Counted from the first letter of the stretch, positions 12,970 through 24,699 are shown. The stretch: DNA of 64,000 nt from Parelaphostrongylus tenuis (GCA_019055375.1 JAHQIW010000010.1:62001-126000); one strand, 5' to 3'. Numbers and translations: made by a program. The notes: generated from the letters alone by a model not told the origin.

Positions 12970-13134
12970 TCATACAACAGTACACGACAGCTGGACGAAA
13001 ATAACTCCAGAGTGGCCTCCATAAGGATGTGGGACGTTCCCTGGATTTGCACGATGGTATACGTGTTCGTGGGTGTAATCAGCGAATGGGAATCGTGCTG
13101 CGGTCTGTAGTCTCGTGGCGTAGGCCGCCCAAGC
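12970..13134 (-). other. Candidate coding exon of unknown identity
   Basis: A 54-codon frame directly downstream of the pssy-1 stop, on the same strand. It has strong coding-like codon use (mostly RNY) and a protein-like composition including RFPFADYTHEHVYHRANPGN and then PHPYGGHSGVIFVQ. It ends in TGA at 12970-12972. The only acceptor directly before it (atgtaag) is poor, and its phase does not fit the preceding pssy-1 exons. It could be an alternative pssy-1 tail, an exon of another gene, or chance. No family recognised. Confidence 0.3.
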
Positions 13135-13284
13135 TTACATGATTTTATGTCGCCAGTCACTAATAGGATAACCCTAACGATTCAAAACTGGAACAAATGC
13201 GACATAGAATTCCAAACCACACATGTTATTTTCGTAGGTCAAAATGACAAATGATTTAGAGAAAATCGAAAAGTATACCTGAAT

Positions 13285-16200
13285 TTAGTGCAAATCAGAT
13301 TCAGAAAATCCAAGATCGCGCCTCCGTCGACATACGTCGTCGTGTATGGCCCCAAGGTTCTCATGTGATGAGTCAATGTAACAAACACGTTTCTTCCCAC
13401 CAATGTCGACTTCTTCAGTGTTCTGCAATTCTGTATATGCATCTCAGGAATTGAGATATTTAACTATTGAGAGATTATACTATAGTGAGGAATACACTTA
13501 TTTAAAGAAATTCCTATCGTAACCTCTAAATAGCGCTCGATTTGGTTGAATAAATAAACTTCCAGTGTCTGATTTGAACAGCACCCCCTAGAATAGAGAA
13601 ATTGATGTGACAAACAAGTGAAGTCCTCACGACGATTACCAGTCTCTTAGACATGCGCAGATAGATATCGACAAAAGATTGCTAGATAGAATACACTGGG
13701 AGACATTTCTATGACAAATACGGTCTCAATAAACAGACATGAACCAACTTTCAGTCCTTCAATGGGCTATGAGAACGTTCAAATCCTTTTCGATGTTGGT
13801 ACGTCACTGACTTACATACGTTTCAGCGGTATCGCCTGCTTCAACAAAGCCACACTCCCCACACTGAACCCCACTTTATAGCAAGGACGGCAAGACTTTA
13901 TAGTAAGCATATTATCTGGTCGTTACTAGCCAAACATAGTTGGAGATTGACGTGAAACGAAGAATTAATAAGTGACCATATGTTTTTCTATCGTAATGGG
14001 CTATCTTCTGCCAAAGAAGTTTACTCTTTGCATCATAAAAGTAATTGCAAGTGCTCAAAATAGTATTTCTATAAGACCTACACACCGAAACGTAGTGTGC
14101 CCACCATACTGAAAGCCAAACGCAAAAGAACGTTCCGACTACCTGAAAGAAGCAACGGATAGATAGGACAACTTTGAGTGGTTCATTCACTAGATAGCTT
14201 TTACGTACTACCTATCCTTTTTGATGGTAAGGTAAGATTGAGATAGAACTAAACCTCAAAGATGTCCAGATATCAGCAAAACTCGCTACCTCAAATGGGC
14301 TTCATCATTGCGATTACCTTTCTCGGGGGTAAGATCTGATACAAAGCCCACCTCAGGTTCCGAGTCCTGCTAATGTCTCAGGATCCTCGTAGCTGTATTT
14401 CATAAAGCTTGCTGAACTATGCGTGATATCAAAAATATATTTCGAGTAAGTGAACAATGATTCAAAAAAAATTAATAATGAAAATTCTAACCAGAAAAGC
14501 AATCCACGTTATAATCGGATAAATCGGTAAATTTGGGAACATATCCCGTCCAAACTTCGCGCATATCGCAGCTTCCAATGCACAGATTGCACAATAAACC
14601 CAACCTTGCATACCAATTCGCTTTACGAGTGGATCAGTCGCATACAAATAATATTGCCTAAAACGGAAAATTGCTCTGATCTCAGAGAGCCAACGCGATA
14701 AACAAGAATAACGGAGCTACGATTTTTAAACATATGGAACAGACACTTCTATGATTATATCCCCTCACAATCAACAAGTGTTTCCATATATCACTCCAGT
14801 ATTACTTTTTATTCGACAACGAATATACTTCATTGGTGGCAGCAATGCGGAGTAACGAGACTATGCAACTATCTTGAAATGTCAGTTAAGACTAGTCACA
14901 TAAAGAAATGATTTTATCAGTTTACTGAAAAGATGGTCTCAGATAATAAGCTACTCGAGAACTTTGAATTTCTCTTTGCAAATCATAGCAATAATCGTTA
15001 AATTCAGAACAATTTTCAAGTTTCACAAAACAAACATATACATTCAATTTACCTAAAGTTTCAAACCTAAACAGGACAAAATTGCTGAAAACCTTTCTCA
15101 CACCCAATGAGACAAAAGGAATCTCACCTAAAGGAACTACTAGAATGTTTAGAACGATGATAAATTCTCAAGGGCAAATGGTCTACATAATGAGCCAAAA
15201 TGACGATTAGTATATATGGGACACGACGGGTCTAGGATACACTCAATCCTTTCTTGTTCAAATCATTCAATTGAAATTTTCATTCCCATATTTTTGACAT
15301 AATTTACTTCCAATTTTCAAATCGTTAAACGTTAAATTCGATAGCGCAGGTTCTGTCGGAGATTTTTTTGATTATGATCTTTGTCTGGCGACCGATAATA
15401 TTTACATTTCGTCTCCCTTTATGTTAATTCGTGTTTCTATCTCATTTCACCTCACATCTTGTTAGCGTCTAGAGCTACGCCTGCACCATCATCCTTCTGA
15501 ATAACGCTGGAAAACAGTTGCTAACGATTTACTCCTCGAATGAAGTTTTCAGACTGATTGTACGTCAACTTCAAAGGAAAACCCTTCAAGTTCAGAATCG
15601 TCCAGAAGGGAATGCGTCAGTCCGTTAGATTTCCATTTCAATCAAACTGCTGTGTTTGAACATTAATAAGTACAAAGATAGTAATACAAAAAAGAATGTA
15701 TAGCCGATTGTGTGATCTCACCACATAAATACTACATATATAACTTCAAAAAATACAATTAAACATCTATAGGTTTGAGCGAACCCCAGCGAAAGTTGAA
15801 CCCGTGTCTAATTCGAAAAAAATGATACTTAAGCGGTGGCCTCTACGGTGTCGTGATAAGCACGTTCCCTCGCTGCCTGGTTCCCTGGGATCCGGGTTCA
15901 ACTCTTGCCTGCCATAGAACGTTTTGAATAACAGTGATATTTCTGAATGAGTAATCACAACATGACAGTACTGCTAAAATACAGTAAAAACAAATACTCG
16001 ACATTAATAGTATTTTTTCAATGCATTTCGCATTGTTATGATGTTTTCTATATAACTTAGAGAATTGAGTGGTGAGCAAAAACGCGGCCTTATGCGGGAA
16101 TCGAACCCACGTTTTCAATCAAATTCTCTAAGTTTTATAGTAAAAACAAAGAATATCATAGTTAAAAACTGCACAGGCAAAAAGCACCCAAAGAGTTCGC

Positions 16201-19200
16201 ATGAAACAGGAGATTCTACATGGAAAACCTTTACAGACACTGCATATTACTCCAACTTTTGTGCAGATTTCATAGTACAAAAAAGTCTGTCAATTCCACT
16301 TTATCACACCAAATTCAGCTTTGTTTACAGCAAGAACAAATTTCTATAAAGAGCACCATTTACCTGATTGACGGTGCAGAGATCAGAGCCATGAGAATAA
16401 TACGACCGAAGACCACCGGATGCTTCGTATCCACAGCAAACACATGCTTTAGGAAGAATGTATTCAGTTCAGTCAGCTAAAATATTAGTGTCAGAATGAC
16501 ACTGAAACAGTGAAACACACAAAAGTTTGGAACCATTCGTGATAAAAGCTCTTTAAAGGGAACACTACAAAAAAAAATCTATTTTGTGATCATCTCTATC
16601 ACCCCTCGTCCGCTGATCGCCAAGTGACTAAAGCGGCCACCAGCAGTGTTTCCATCTTTCCCTGTAACGTGCAAAGGTAATCCAGGGGGTTCTCCTCGAC
16701 CTGAAACTTCGTTAGGCATCATATCTATCTTCGAGGTTTTCCGTGAAGAAATGGGGCCATCTGGTCAACTGTCCACCTGTGAAGCGCTGAACATCTCGAA
16801 AAATACAGTCGCTAACGGCTATCTTCCATCAGTTGTGGCTAAAGAGCATTACGTGTCCGGCCCACTTTATCTTCAGTAGCCTGACGTGTAAAACAGCATC
16901 TCTGATCTCAATAGCTGACACAGGTCAAAACTACGGATCCTTTCTTTCACTTACGAGACTCGCAATACTTCTAGCATCGACATTTCGAATGCGCATTCAA
17001 TTACGCCGCGTGATCTTTCATTCTGCTTACGTAGCGATAAGCTTTCTCCTGCATACGTTAGGGCAGTGATAACTGTCGAGTCGAAAAGGTGGGCACGGAG
17101 TCGGATGCCCTTCATCACCTCAATATGTCCTCGATGCTCTTAAATGGTCTCTAAGCAGCTCGTTTCTTCCTGTTTAATTCTGGATTGAAGCCGTTCATCT
17201 ATTGACTTCATGACCTAGACAGACGTAGATGGAGCATTCGGAAATAATTATTTCGTTAAGCGCGAATAGGGTAATCAAAGCCCTACGTTCCCCATATACA
17301 TCGTTTACGTTAGTTAAGTCGGAGACCGATCTTTCCATATGAGTCATCGAATTCGGTCAATATTTGATCCACCTGGTTGAAGGTTGGTGTTATAAGACTG
17401 ATTCATCAAGGAAGCAAAGATGAATTAATTGTCGACCGTCGATTTTCACCCCTATATCGTGCCATTCTAATGTTCGCACTATGTTTTGAGGGTGGCAATA
17501 ATTTTGGAAAGATTGTGTCGCCCTGTCGAACCCCTCTTCTTAGGTCAATAATATATCGTTATATAATGGCGATAACTGGTTGTGAAATTTTGGAAAACTC
17601 ACGAAGGATCGTTATGTACCGAGTAGAACGCCTTGGTTGGCCAGAGTCTCTATAACTGCCTCTGTTTCCACTGAATCAAAGGATGAAAGAGAGACATAGC
17701 GGTGCCTAGTACTTTCGTATTTCAATGAGTCTTCTCATCGTGTAGATGTGGCCTATAGAACTATACCGTTTCGGGCCCTGCTTGTTCGCAAGGCTGTCCT
17801 TCGCCCAGTGTTCTGCTAATCCACTTTAAAGTAACTCGAGTGAAGAGTTTATAGACGACGGACAGCAAGCAGATAGGGCGGTAACTGCCTATATCGTGAA
17901 GGTCTCAGTTTTGAATGGCAACACGGTCTTGCTGGTTTTCCATTGATTGGAACTTTGCATTCTGACAGGTAGCGAGTGAGGAGCCGAGCCAGGGTGTTGA
18001 TGAGATCTGGCGGAAGATTCCTCAAATGTTCTTGTCTTATTCCGTCTGGACCAGGTGCTGTTGCATTCTTCACCGACGAAATAGCATGTCGGATATAAAA
18101 GGGAGAACCAGTGGAACGACGAAATCATCCTCTTCTAATTCATATAACGGCATGAGTACATGGCTATCGAAAAAATACTAGTAATGATGGATGACTTTCT
18201 CTATTGCCTTCTGGAAGCTGTGCCTGTCGCGTAAGCGCTTCGGTGTACAATCTCACCTTGGTGATGTAGCTGAAGAAGCTTTATGGGCTTTGTGAATGCT
18301 CTTAACAGCTTCTGCAGCTTCGGCTATGACTGCTGCGCTTCACTCTTTGAAATCTTCTTCATCGCTTCTCTGTAGCGTTTCGCAAAATTGCTGTAACACA
18401 GGATCTCCTCCTGCTCCTTCGAAAGAGAATGGTTAGCTACCATAAGTTTTCAGTCCTCACGTTCAGAGCCTAGCAAGCTATTCGTTGAGTAACAAAACGC
18501 TGTTTCTTTTAACCAACTATACTTAATACCACCAGCTACTTCCCTCAGTTAAATTATGTTAGGACTCGTGAGCTTCCAAGAATTTTTCACTGTTAACGAC
18601 ATAAAAAAAGCTAAGCATCGGGCACTCGACGTTGCACTCGTCTTTGATTTTTAGCTTGGTATGAGGTTACTGAATGCATATTTGGCCTTTGAAATGACTC
18701 GTCGTAGCCAACCGATGTATCAAGCAAATGCTGCTGTCCTCCCAAACAAGTTTGACGTCACTTCACCAATTCCCGCAGGAATGAAAGGGTTGGTGAGCGT
18801 TGAGTGCGGGATCGAACCATTAACCATCAATTATCGACCGTGTGTGTGTGCCACAAAACACGTCTAAGCAGCCGCGCAACACGCGCTCTTTCTGATGAAT
18901 ACTTTGTATATGTACGTGCATATAGACACTGTGTACGTGTGTATACACACGTACGTGTGCACATATGTATACATATACATATACACATGTATATATACCA
19001 ACAACATTAGACTGTTCGGATACACACTACGTGTTCACGGTTTCTGCACTTAAGCAGTTATTGAAGTCGACATAAGCAGTTAAGAACTGTGCAAATGACG
19101 GTGCAGATGGATATGAGACTGAGAATGTATACGAAGATTGTAAAAAGCAATGTAAATTTACCTGCCAGATGATTACAAAGAAATATATAGCCATTGTACG

Positions 19201-20960
19201 CCTAAAAGCTTTAGAATTGAACCAGTCAAAACTCTGCCCAACTTTCTGGTGTAAACTGCATCACGGCCCTTTTGAAGCGCCCACGATTCGATCTGATATC
19301 TCTGAAAAAAGGCAAGATCAACACTCTACTTTGAGATCACGAGATCAAGCCACTGACTGCAATTGTAGAGAATAGATATATGCAATATATATATATATAT
19401 ATATATACATATATACATATATATATATATATATGGACGCTTGCGATTAAGTGAGTAGTCATACTCCACGCGAGTTGGTCTACCCCACCACTCCTCGGCA
19501 ATCAATAACGAACTCCCTACGGAACGCCCCAGTCTGGCTATCCTCATGATGGCAAGGAGATGTGTTTCAACCAGTATTCTACGGCGTTAATGTAGTAGAC
19601 AACTCCATAATCAAGCGATGAACGCGAGGAAAACGATTCTGAATGGCGAAAGTACTGGGACCCGCACAGTGAAAGTCTGACACGGGTCGAATAAAGTGAT
19701 ATAGATATACTCGCAGAAACAGCTCCAAACGTATTTAATATAGTTTGGGTGGAGAACTCATGACCCGGGTTGCTAAAGTCGTGCCATGATTTCTCATTAC
19801 ACAGTACTACTGGTAGTACGCCATACAAACAAGTTTACTTCAAAAAGGGAAGTGTATGGAGAAAAACACCCACTTTATGCTCTCCCAGTGGAACTGCCGC
19901 ATTTGGAAAAAATTGCACACTTTCAATCCGAACCAAATACCAAGACCATTGCATATAAGTACGTCAAGGATAATTGCGTCCCACCAGCATTCCTTAAAAT
20001 TCGGCAGCAACTGCGTAAATACTACCTGAAATGAACAAACAAGCAATGTGGCTGGATTCTCCTACAGTAGAATGGGATTGAAATCACTTATACCTCAGTG
20101 ATCTCCCATGATATACTGATGTACCAACATATTATACCATGCCGAATTAGTAGCGCTTTCAAAGCCCAGCCGAAAAAATGACCGACTGCGAACACATCCA
20201 TGTGACTCCAAATCCGTTCTAAGGTGATATCCGAGCAATTGACACCATAAGCCTATGAACAGATATCGTTTTAATAACTACAAAGTTTGTACAAATGTAG
20301 AAAATTCAACCTTTTCCTCGAGTTTCTCCTTGCTGAGACCTTCGGGATCCAACCAAGAGAGCACTCTCTTTATATCAGTGAACGTTTGGAACAGAGTAAA
20401 TTGTAGAATCATCATGTACACCACCGACATTCCAAATATAATTCGCCACAGCACAGGATGTGGTCGAATGAACGGCCCTACATGGGAAAAGCTTTACTAC
20501 ACGACACTCGAAATCTGCACGCAATGAGCTATGATTATATGATAGGTATCTAACTAATAAAATGCAATTCAAAGTAGAAAAACGAGCTAACCATTAGGGA
20601 AAGCAAGAGCGCTGACTACAAGAAAGAGAACAAGCGTATAAATACAGCCGTCGTATATGTTTTGATCAGTGCTTCGATCCACATCTGCAGTAGAAAACTT
20701 GAAACAACACAGTTGTGAGCTTATTCCAGCAAATAGACGTACTTATCTCGGCATATTGAACATTTAAGAAGTACAAAAAGTAACAAAAAAAAAACTACAA
20801 ATAGATAATTTCTCGCTGAAAAAAAAAGGAGAGCAGGGTGAACCAACCCGGAGAAAGCTTTGTACAAGACAAAGGCGCAGAAGCAAGCCAGAATAGTTAG
20901 AGTGTGAGGCTTATACAACACGTCAAGGGTGATGTCCTCGACAACACGATCGTTAACCAT
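13285..20960 (-). CDS. pssy-1: Phosphatidylserine synthase 1 (PTDSS1/PSSY-1), multi-exon
   Basis: PSS1 exchanges the choline of phosphatidylcholine for serine in the endoplasmic reticulum membrane to make phosphatidylserine. Exons read from high to low coordinate: 20848-20960, 20592-20671, 20311-20477, 20094-20252, 19874-20025, 19162-19301, 16364-16476, 14492-14657, 14086-14142, 13285-13422. Family blocks appear in order: [29 protein letters not shown], a GHFFGW helix, [15 protein letters not shown] with [27 protein letters not shown], and [10 protein letters not shown] with GRDMF. The His, Glu-x-x-Glu, Asn, Glu, Asp, Asp and Asn shown to be essential in hamster PSS1 are all present. The last exon encodes a basic tail ([15 protein letters not shown]). 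Exon 19162-19301 has one extra base (four T where three keep frame); without it the exons sum to 428 codons including the stop. The second exon's acceptor (gatcgaag) is weak but is the only one in frame. The true start may lie upstream: an open, family-like stretch (RKELERIHFQ) precedes Met. Confidence 0.9.
16043..16130 (-). repeat. Partial SINE1 copy in pssy-1 intron
   Basis: Contains the SINE1 tail (gaattgagtggtgagcaaaa on the plus strand) and the B-box region (gggaatcgaacccacg). The A-box end is missing. It lies in the intron between exons 14492-14657 and 16364-16476. Confidence 0.55.
16577..18520 (-). mobile_element. RTE-type LINE, copy 3 (internally deleted, in pssy-1 intron)
   Basis: On the minus strand it reads from 5' untranslated sequence (about 18440-18520, the part with the GTTCAGAGCCTAGCAAGCTA block) directly into the linker and reverse-transcriptase region (about 17200-18400). 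It then continues into the C-terminal region and the 3' end at about 16577. The endonuclease region is absent, and the rest is full of stops and indels. [21 protein letters not shown] block at about 18000-18060 is still readable. It sits antisense-neutral inside the large pssy-1 intron 16477-19161, on the gene's own strand. Non-functional. Confidence 0.8.
18650..18890 (-). repeat. SINE2 copy in pssy-1 intron
   Basis: On the minus strand it begins with a tRNA-like head (about 18800-18880, B-box GGTTCGATCCC). The family blocks follow: an accaacccttt-like block, a gggaggacagcagcattt block, and the terminal gcatt segment at about 18670. Confidence 0.6.
18900..19000. repeat. CA/TA-rich microsatellite
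   Basis: Alternating purine-pyrimidine runs (tgtgtatacacacgtacgtg, then catatgtatacatatacata). Intronic. Confidence 0.8.
19384..19436. repeat. (TA)n microsatellite
   Basis: Runs of TA broken by CATA units, just upstream of the frameshifted pssy-1 exon on the gene's strand. Confidence 0.9.
19470..19700. repeat. Interspersed repeat, relative at 34150-34345
   Basis: Shares ordered blocks with 34150-34345: cggcaatcaataacgaac, cgccccag-ctggct, tcaatcaagcgatga, then a tactgggacc/attgggatca block followed by cacagtgaaa. The two copies differ by indels. Element class unknown; a shorter fragment is at 4640-4777. Confidence 0.6.
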
Positions 20961-21192
20961 TTGAAAATGTATCCGTTCCAGCTCTTTTCGTGACCGACGT
21001 CGAACGGTTCGTTCTGATCTATTGAAGCGAGCAACTCATTCCATAATTCATCAACGGGAAAAGTGATGGACGGAATTCAAAAGAACGATTCTCACTAAAT
21101 CTCAGCAAGAGTAATTTAGAATGTCCCACAACTATAATTCCTTATCTTCTTTCTGGGCGAGCTCGAGATTTTATTACAACGCTTACTCACAC

Positions 21193-21229
21193 AGCTGACG
21201 TTTCGTCAATTTCGCCCTTCTTCAGAGCT
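21193..21229 (-). ncRNA. Hammerhead-like core, family B
   Basis: Minus strand: stem I strand AGCU, CUGAAGA, a decayed stem II segment, GAAACGUC, then AGCU. Stem I here is AGCU/AGCU, where most family members have GGCU/AGCC, so pairing is kept although the sequence changed. Stem III is a bare ACGU with no loop. Confidence 0.55.
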
Positions 21230-21292
21230 CCTGGACATATCACGTTGCCAACAATCCCGTCAGTCAAACACATTTTCATTACTCATTCAATT

Positions 21293-21846
21293 GGTTGGGG
21301 AAAAAGTTCTAAGAAAATGCTTGTATAACATTTACTTATGCACCTATTACACCCGAACAAAGGCAAAAGTAATAGTCAAAGTACTCCTCTTCATCTTCAA
21401 GCACATCCTGCCACTTCTCCGGTAAAAGATCGATTCCGCGAGCATAAAATTCCAATTTCTTCCTGTTGAAGAAATGAATGACCGAGTTGTGCAATTTGAA
21501 ATCGGAACCAAAGTTTTATGTCGCGCAACCAGAGCTCCATTGAATGAAACTTTCTTCACCTTCGCCATACTTTTCGAACCACCTGTTACCGTACTTTTGC
21601 CAACTATGTCTTTGTCCCAAGCCAGATTGATGCGTTCATTTGCCACCGTTGCAGTTGAACCCAATAGCCATTCGTGGATCACCAACAACTTAATTTGCTC
21701 GCTTGTTGACTCCATCTCGAACTAAGTAGATAAATATATGCCATTCAACGCGGGAGAAGAAGGACTTTCAAATGAGCCCGAAAACACAAAAATGGCCAAC
21801 ACCCAAAAAAGTTACAACCATTTTCTCAGAACTTTTTCCCAACCTA
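21293..21846 (-). mobile_element. Mariner-type element, internally deleted, with terminal inverted repeats
   Basis: Both ends carry a roughly 30-bp inverted repeat beginning GGTTGGGAAAAAGTTCT. The right end abuts TA, the mariner target dinucleotide; the left TA is mutated to TT. On the minus strand the N-terminal helix-turn-helix of the transposase starts at 21715 (MESTSEQIKLLVIHEWL) and continues, after a frame change, to RWFEKYG. It is fused by a deletion to the transposase C-terminus (EFYARGIDLLPEKWQDVLED and on). The catalytic DDD/DDE core is missing, so it is non-autonomous. Confidence 0.85.
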
Positions 21847-22089
21847 TTAGGAAAAATCGCTAGCCCCAATTTCAATAGGTTCAAGAACAAAATCGACTTT
21901 GAACATACTCAGCCTTTTCTGTTAGTCCTTCACTGAGCAATACAAGTGGATATTATCAAAAGGAGATCACATGGACTCGCAACGTATCTCACTGGCTCAT
22001 CAAAAATTTCGACAAAGAAATCACTATCCTTGCGCAGTATCTTAGAACATCAGCGGTAAGGATTTCAGAAGCGTTCTAGATTGTTACCA

Positions 22090-22400
22090 TCAAGTCAGCT
22101 ATACACTATGCTCGAATCAAACCACCACCATGGATGACTATCCCCAAAAGAACGAATGGAAAATGTGCTGAGGTCTGCGATTTCCATGAAGACGGACCGT
22201 CCAAGTATTCAAGTAATCCAACCATGGATCGTAGGGGGAATGCCTCGCTATCAGTCTTGATAAGATTCAGTATATAAGACAATTGCTTCGATGAGTGAGG
22301 TGCATCATGAGCCCATGTGATCTCTGCCCGGCAGTCTCCACTTGAACAATCCAGTGGAAGACATATAAAAAGCAGTGCGTATGTTGAGAGCTGATTTTTC
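22090..22400. repeat. Repeat shared with 36960-37080
   Basis: The segment with catgtgatctctgcc, then gtctccactt-gaacaa and cagtggaagac matches about 36995-37065. It precedes a hammerhead-like core in both places (22496 and 37135), so it is probably flanking sequence of the same element family. Confidence 0.5.
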
Positions 22401-22495
22401 ATGCTTGATGCGATTAAAATCTGGGCTGGCGATTTTTTCTAGAGGCGTAATGGAGGTGCTGATTGATTGGATTGTGGACAACCTAATCTTTCCCC

Positions 22496-22530
22496 GCTCT
22501 GAAGAAGGCGAGACTACCGAAACGTCAGCT
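22496..22530 (+). ncRNA. Hammerhead-like core, family B
   Basis: GCU, CUGAAGA, an A, GGCGAGACUACC (decayed stem II), GAAACGUC, AGC. Stem I is GCU/AGC. The predicted cleavage is after C22526. Stem III is loopless ACGU. Confidence 0.55.
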
Positions 22531-23001
22531 ATTTGATTAAATATTGTTGTAATACTTGATGTCTCGTTTGAGTGCAGTCTTGAAAATCCTCACAACTGCC
22601 CTTTTCTTCAAACAAAAGTGCATGAGGTTGCTAATTCTACCTTCAAATTTGATGGCTAACGTTACGGCGTCTTCGTCTTCCTCCGAGAGCGGCTGAGCTA
22701 CTTATAGGAGAGAATCCGCCGATGTGTTGCTACACTTTTTCATAGTGTCTCGCAACACACCCTTGATCTCTATCGCATGAGTATCTTAGGTGTTTCTAAG
22801 GAAGTAAAAATCGTCCAGACATTAGTCATTGATTTTGAGAAAAAAATACCAGTCTCGTGCAGATTCTTCTATGAAGAAGAGTAATTAGAATATTACACCT
22901 TTATTTCGAGTGCTTTATTGAGTATACGCTCAAATTTCAATAGATCCTCTCATTACTATTTGAGTCAACTTGTCATGTGGTCTGGTAAGGGCTCTTGTAC
23001 A

Positions 23002-23044
23002 GCCCGATACACATGTTTCGTCCTTACATACTCGTCAGTCGGGC
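23002..23044 (-). ncRNA. Hammerhead ribozyme, family D, left arm
   Basis: Minus strand parts in order: GCCCGA (stem I), CUGACGA, GUAUGUAAGGAC (stem II, one mismatch), GAA, AC-AUGU-GU (stem III with 4-nt loop), A (cleavage base), UCGGGC (stem I). Stem I is six perfect Watson-Crick pairs, and every invariant core base is present. Confidence 0.8.
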
Positions 23045-23250
23045 AGAACCCGTCGTCTGCCGATCTTTTCATAGTCAGTTCTCTCGGGAGCCTTACACTC
23101 CTTATAGAGAGTCATAGAAGGCGTACGTTTTACACTCTATGTCAAGTGAAATTTTCACCTAACACAGTGTGTTGCGCACTCTCATTTCTACTAAGGGAGT
23201 CGAGCTCCCGAGAGGACTGACTATGAAAAGAACGAAAGACGATGGGTTCT

Positions 23251-23293
23251 GCCCGACTGACGAGTCTGTAAGGACGAAACACGTGAATCGGGC
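23251..23293 (+). ncRNA. Hammerhead ribozyme, family D, right arm
   Basis: GCCCGA, CUGACGA, GUC-UGUAAG-GAC (stem II, 3 bp intact), GAAA, then a stem III in which the U of the conserved 15.1-16.1 pair is A, then UCGGGC. Stem I is perfect. The 16.1 change probably cripples cleavage. Confidence 0.7.
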
Positions 23294-23745
23294 TGTACAA
23301 GAGCCCTTACCAGACCACATGACAAGTTGGCTCAAATACTAATGAAAGGAATTAGAATAATCAACACTGCTGCTTCAGCGATAACAACGACAATGAGTTG
23401 TATAGGACCAAAGTGGGTGAAAAGACCAAATATTACAGAAAAAAACATACATTTTCTCCTCGTCGGCCTCTCCTTCTGTCGTATAGCACTCGGCAGCGGC
23501 TATACAGTCACTATCATGTAGTGGAGTGGTCTCATCATCATCTCGTATCATTACTCGATGCCGCAAACTACTTTCACCTTCTTCCATACAGCTAAAAATC
23601 CATGATTATTTACGTCACAAAAGATGCAGTACACGTAACTAAACGGACGATAACATCTTTGTGACTTGCCCACTAAAACGATTAAATCACTGGTCAATGA
23701 CACTTCAGGCGGTAATGAAGTCTTAACTTTTAACCCTTACGGGAC

Positions 23746-23932
23746 CGTGGACTCACGGCCCTGCATCTCCAACTGGCAACTCGGAACGGTGTGTGCCACC
23801 TTCTCATCTCTGGACCCCAGCCTGCCATAGACGCAGTACGCTGGGGATCAGGGATGGAGTGGAGGTGGAGCAGACCGCCCAGAGTTGTCAGTTAGGACTC
23901 AGAAGCAGTGGATCCACGGTCCCGAAAGGATT
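23746..23932. repeat. Palindromic repeat with CCCCAGC...GCTGGGG centre
   Basis: Outer arms are gggaccgtgga and tccacggtccc. The centre is ccccagcctgcc-atagacgcagtacgctgggg. The same centre recurs in the palindrome at 30893-31035, so it is a dispersed short foldback family. Confidence 0.7.
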
Positions 23933-24254
23933 GACCCATGGGCATTACCTTGTTCATCAAGCCACTGATATGTGGAAATACTCAACACTTTGGGGGCGGC
24001 GTGTATGATTTCACATACACGCATATTAGGAGGAAAACTTATTATACCTACTACTGTACAGGAAAACAAGAGGGCTTCTAGGTGAGAGATGAACCTTTGA
24101 AATTTTCTCAGAACGAGAGAAAATCCTCGCAAAAATCTAACTGCCATCCCCCTAGGGCGAGCAGTGAGTCCATCATGTAATAACAAGCTGAACTAAGATA
24201 AGAGGCATCAATAGCGAATAAGAAAGAAATCAATTCTAAAGCAACAGTGGTAGC

Positions 24255-24340
24255 AGAGCGGTGGCATCGGTGGTATAGGGGTAGAACGCGCTCCTGTTAT
24301 GGATAAAACGCGAGTTCAACTCCCGTCTGGATCGAGTTTT
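24255..24340 (+). repeat. tRNA-Gly-like pseudogene / SINE1 head
   Basis: Begins GCATCGGTGGTATAGGGGTA (A box) and has GAGTTCAACTCCCGTC (B box), followed by TTTTTT. The 3' acceptor strand does not pair with the 5' GCATCGG and the anticodon arm does not fold, so it is a tRNA-derived relic. Confidence 0.55.
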
Positions 24341-24699
24341 TTGCACACCACTCGGCATCCTTGGACATATGGTCGCGTCATCACAACACTGCTAGAAAGC
24401 AGTAAAAATAAGGAATTTCATTGGATTATGATTTTTGACAGTTTGAAAAGGCGATGGCCGTAGCAATATATGACGTTCTACACCTCTGCGTATATCTGAG
24501 CTCCAAGGGACTCAAAAACTCAATATCGGGCAGCTTGTATGTGGGAAATACGAGGAGTTCAAAATCGACATATATGAGCTAAGACGACATGAAAACCTTG
24601 TTATTCTTTGGTGGAACTTGAACACAATCATGTATTCTGCGCCTAAAGCAAGGATTTGGTCCGATAGAATATCTTAAGCCCTTCAATAGATCTGGTATG

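Larger units (their letters stand above)
22951..23344. repeat. Foldback element with an outward-facing hammerhead in each arm (family D)
   Basis: Arms of about 150 bp (22951-23105 and 23192-23344) are inverted complements with scattered mismatches around a roughly 85-bp centre. The outer end reads cattactatttgag on the left and ctcaaatactaatg on the right. Each arm holds one hammerhead core (separate entries). No open frame and no transposase are present. Confidence 0.9.

Noticed and set aside
13239..13442. A 67-codon minus frame with [17 protein letters not shown]
   Set aside because: The adjacent frame gives the in-phase pssy-1 last exon ending [15 protein letters not shown] with a stop, which fits the donor at 14086.
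20375..20572. A 65-codon minus frame opening [15 protein letters not shown]
   Set aside because: It is the wrong frame over pssy-1 exon 20311-20477, whose correct frame gives [11 protein letters not shown].
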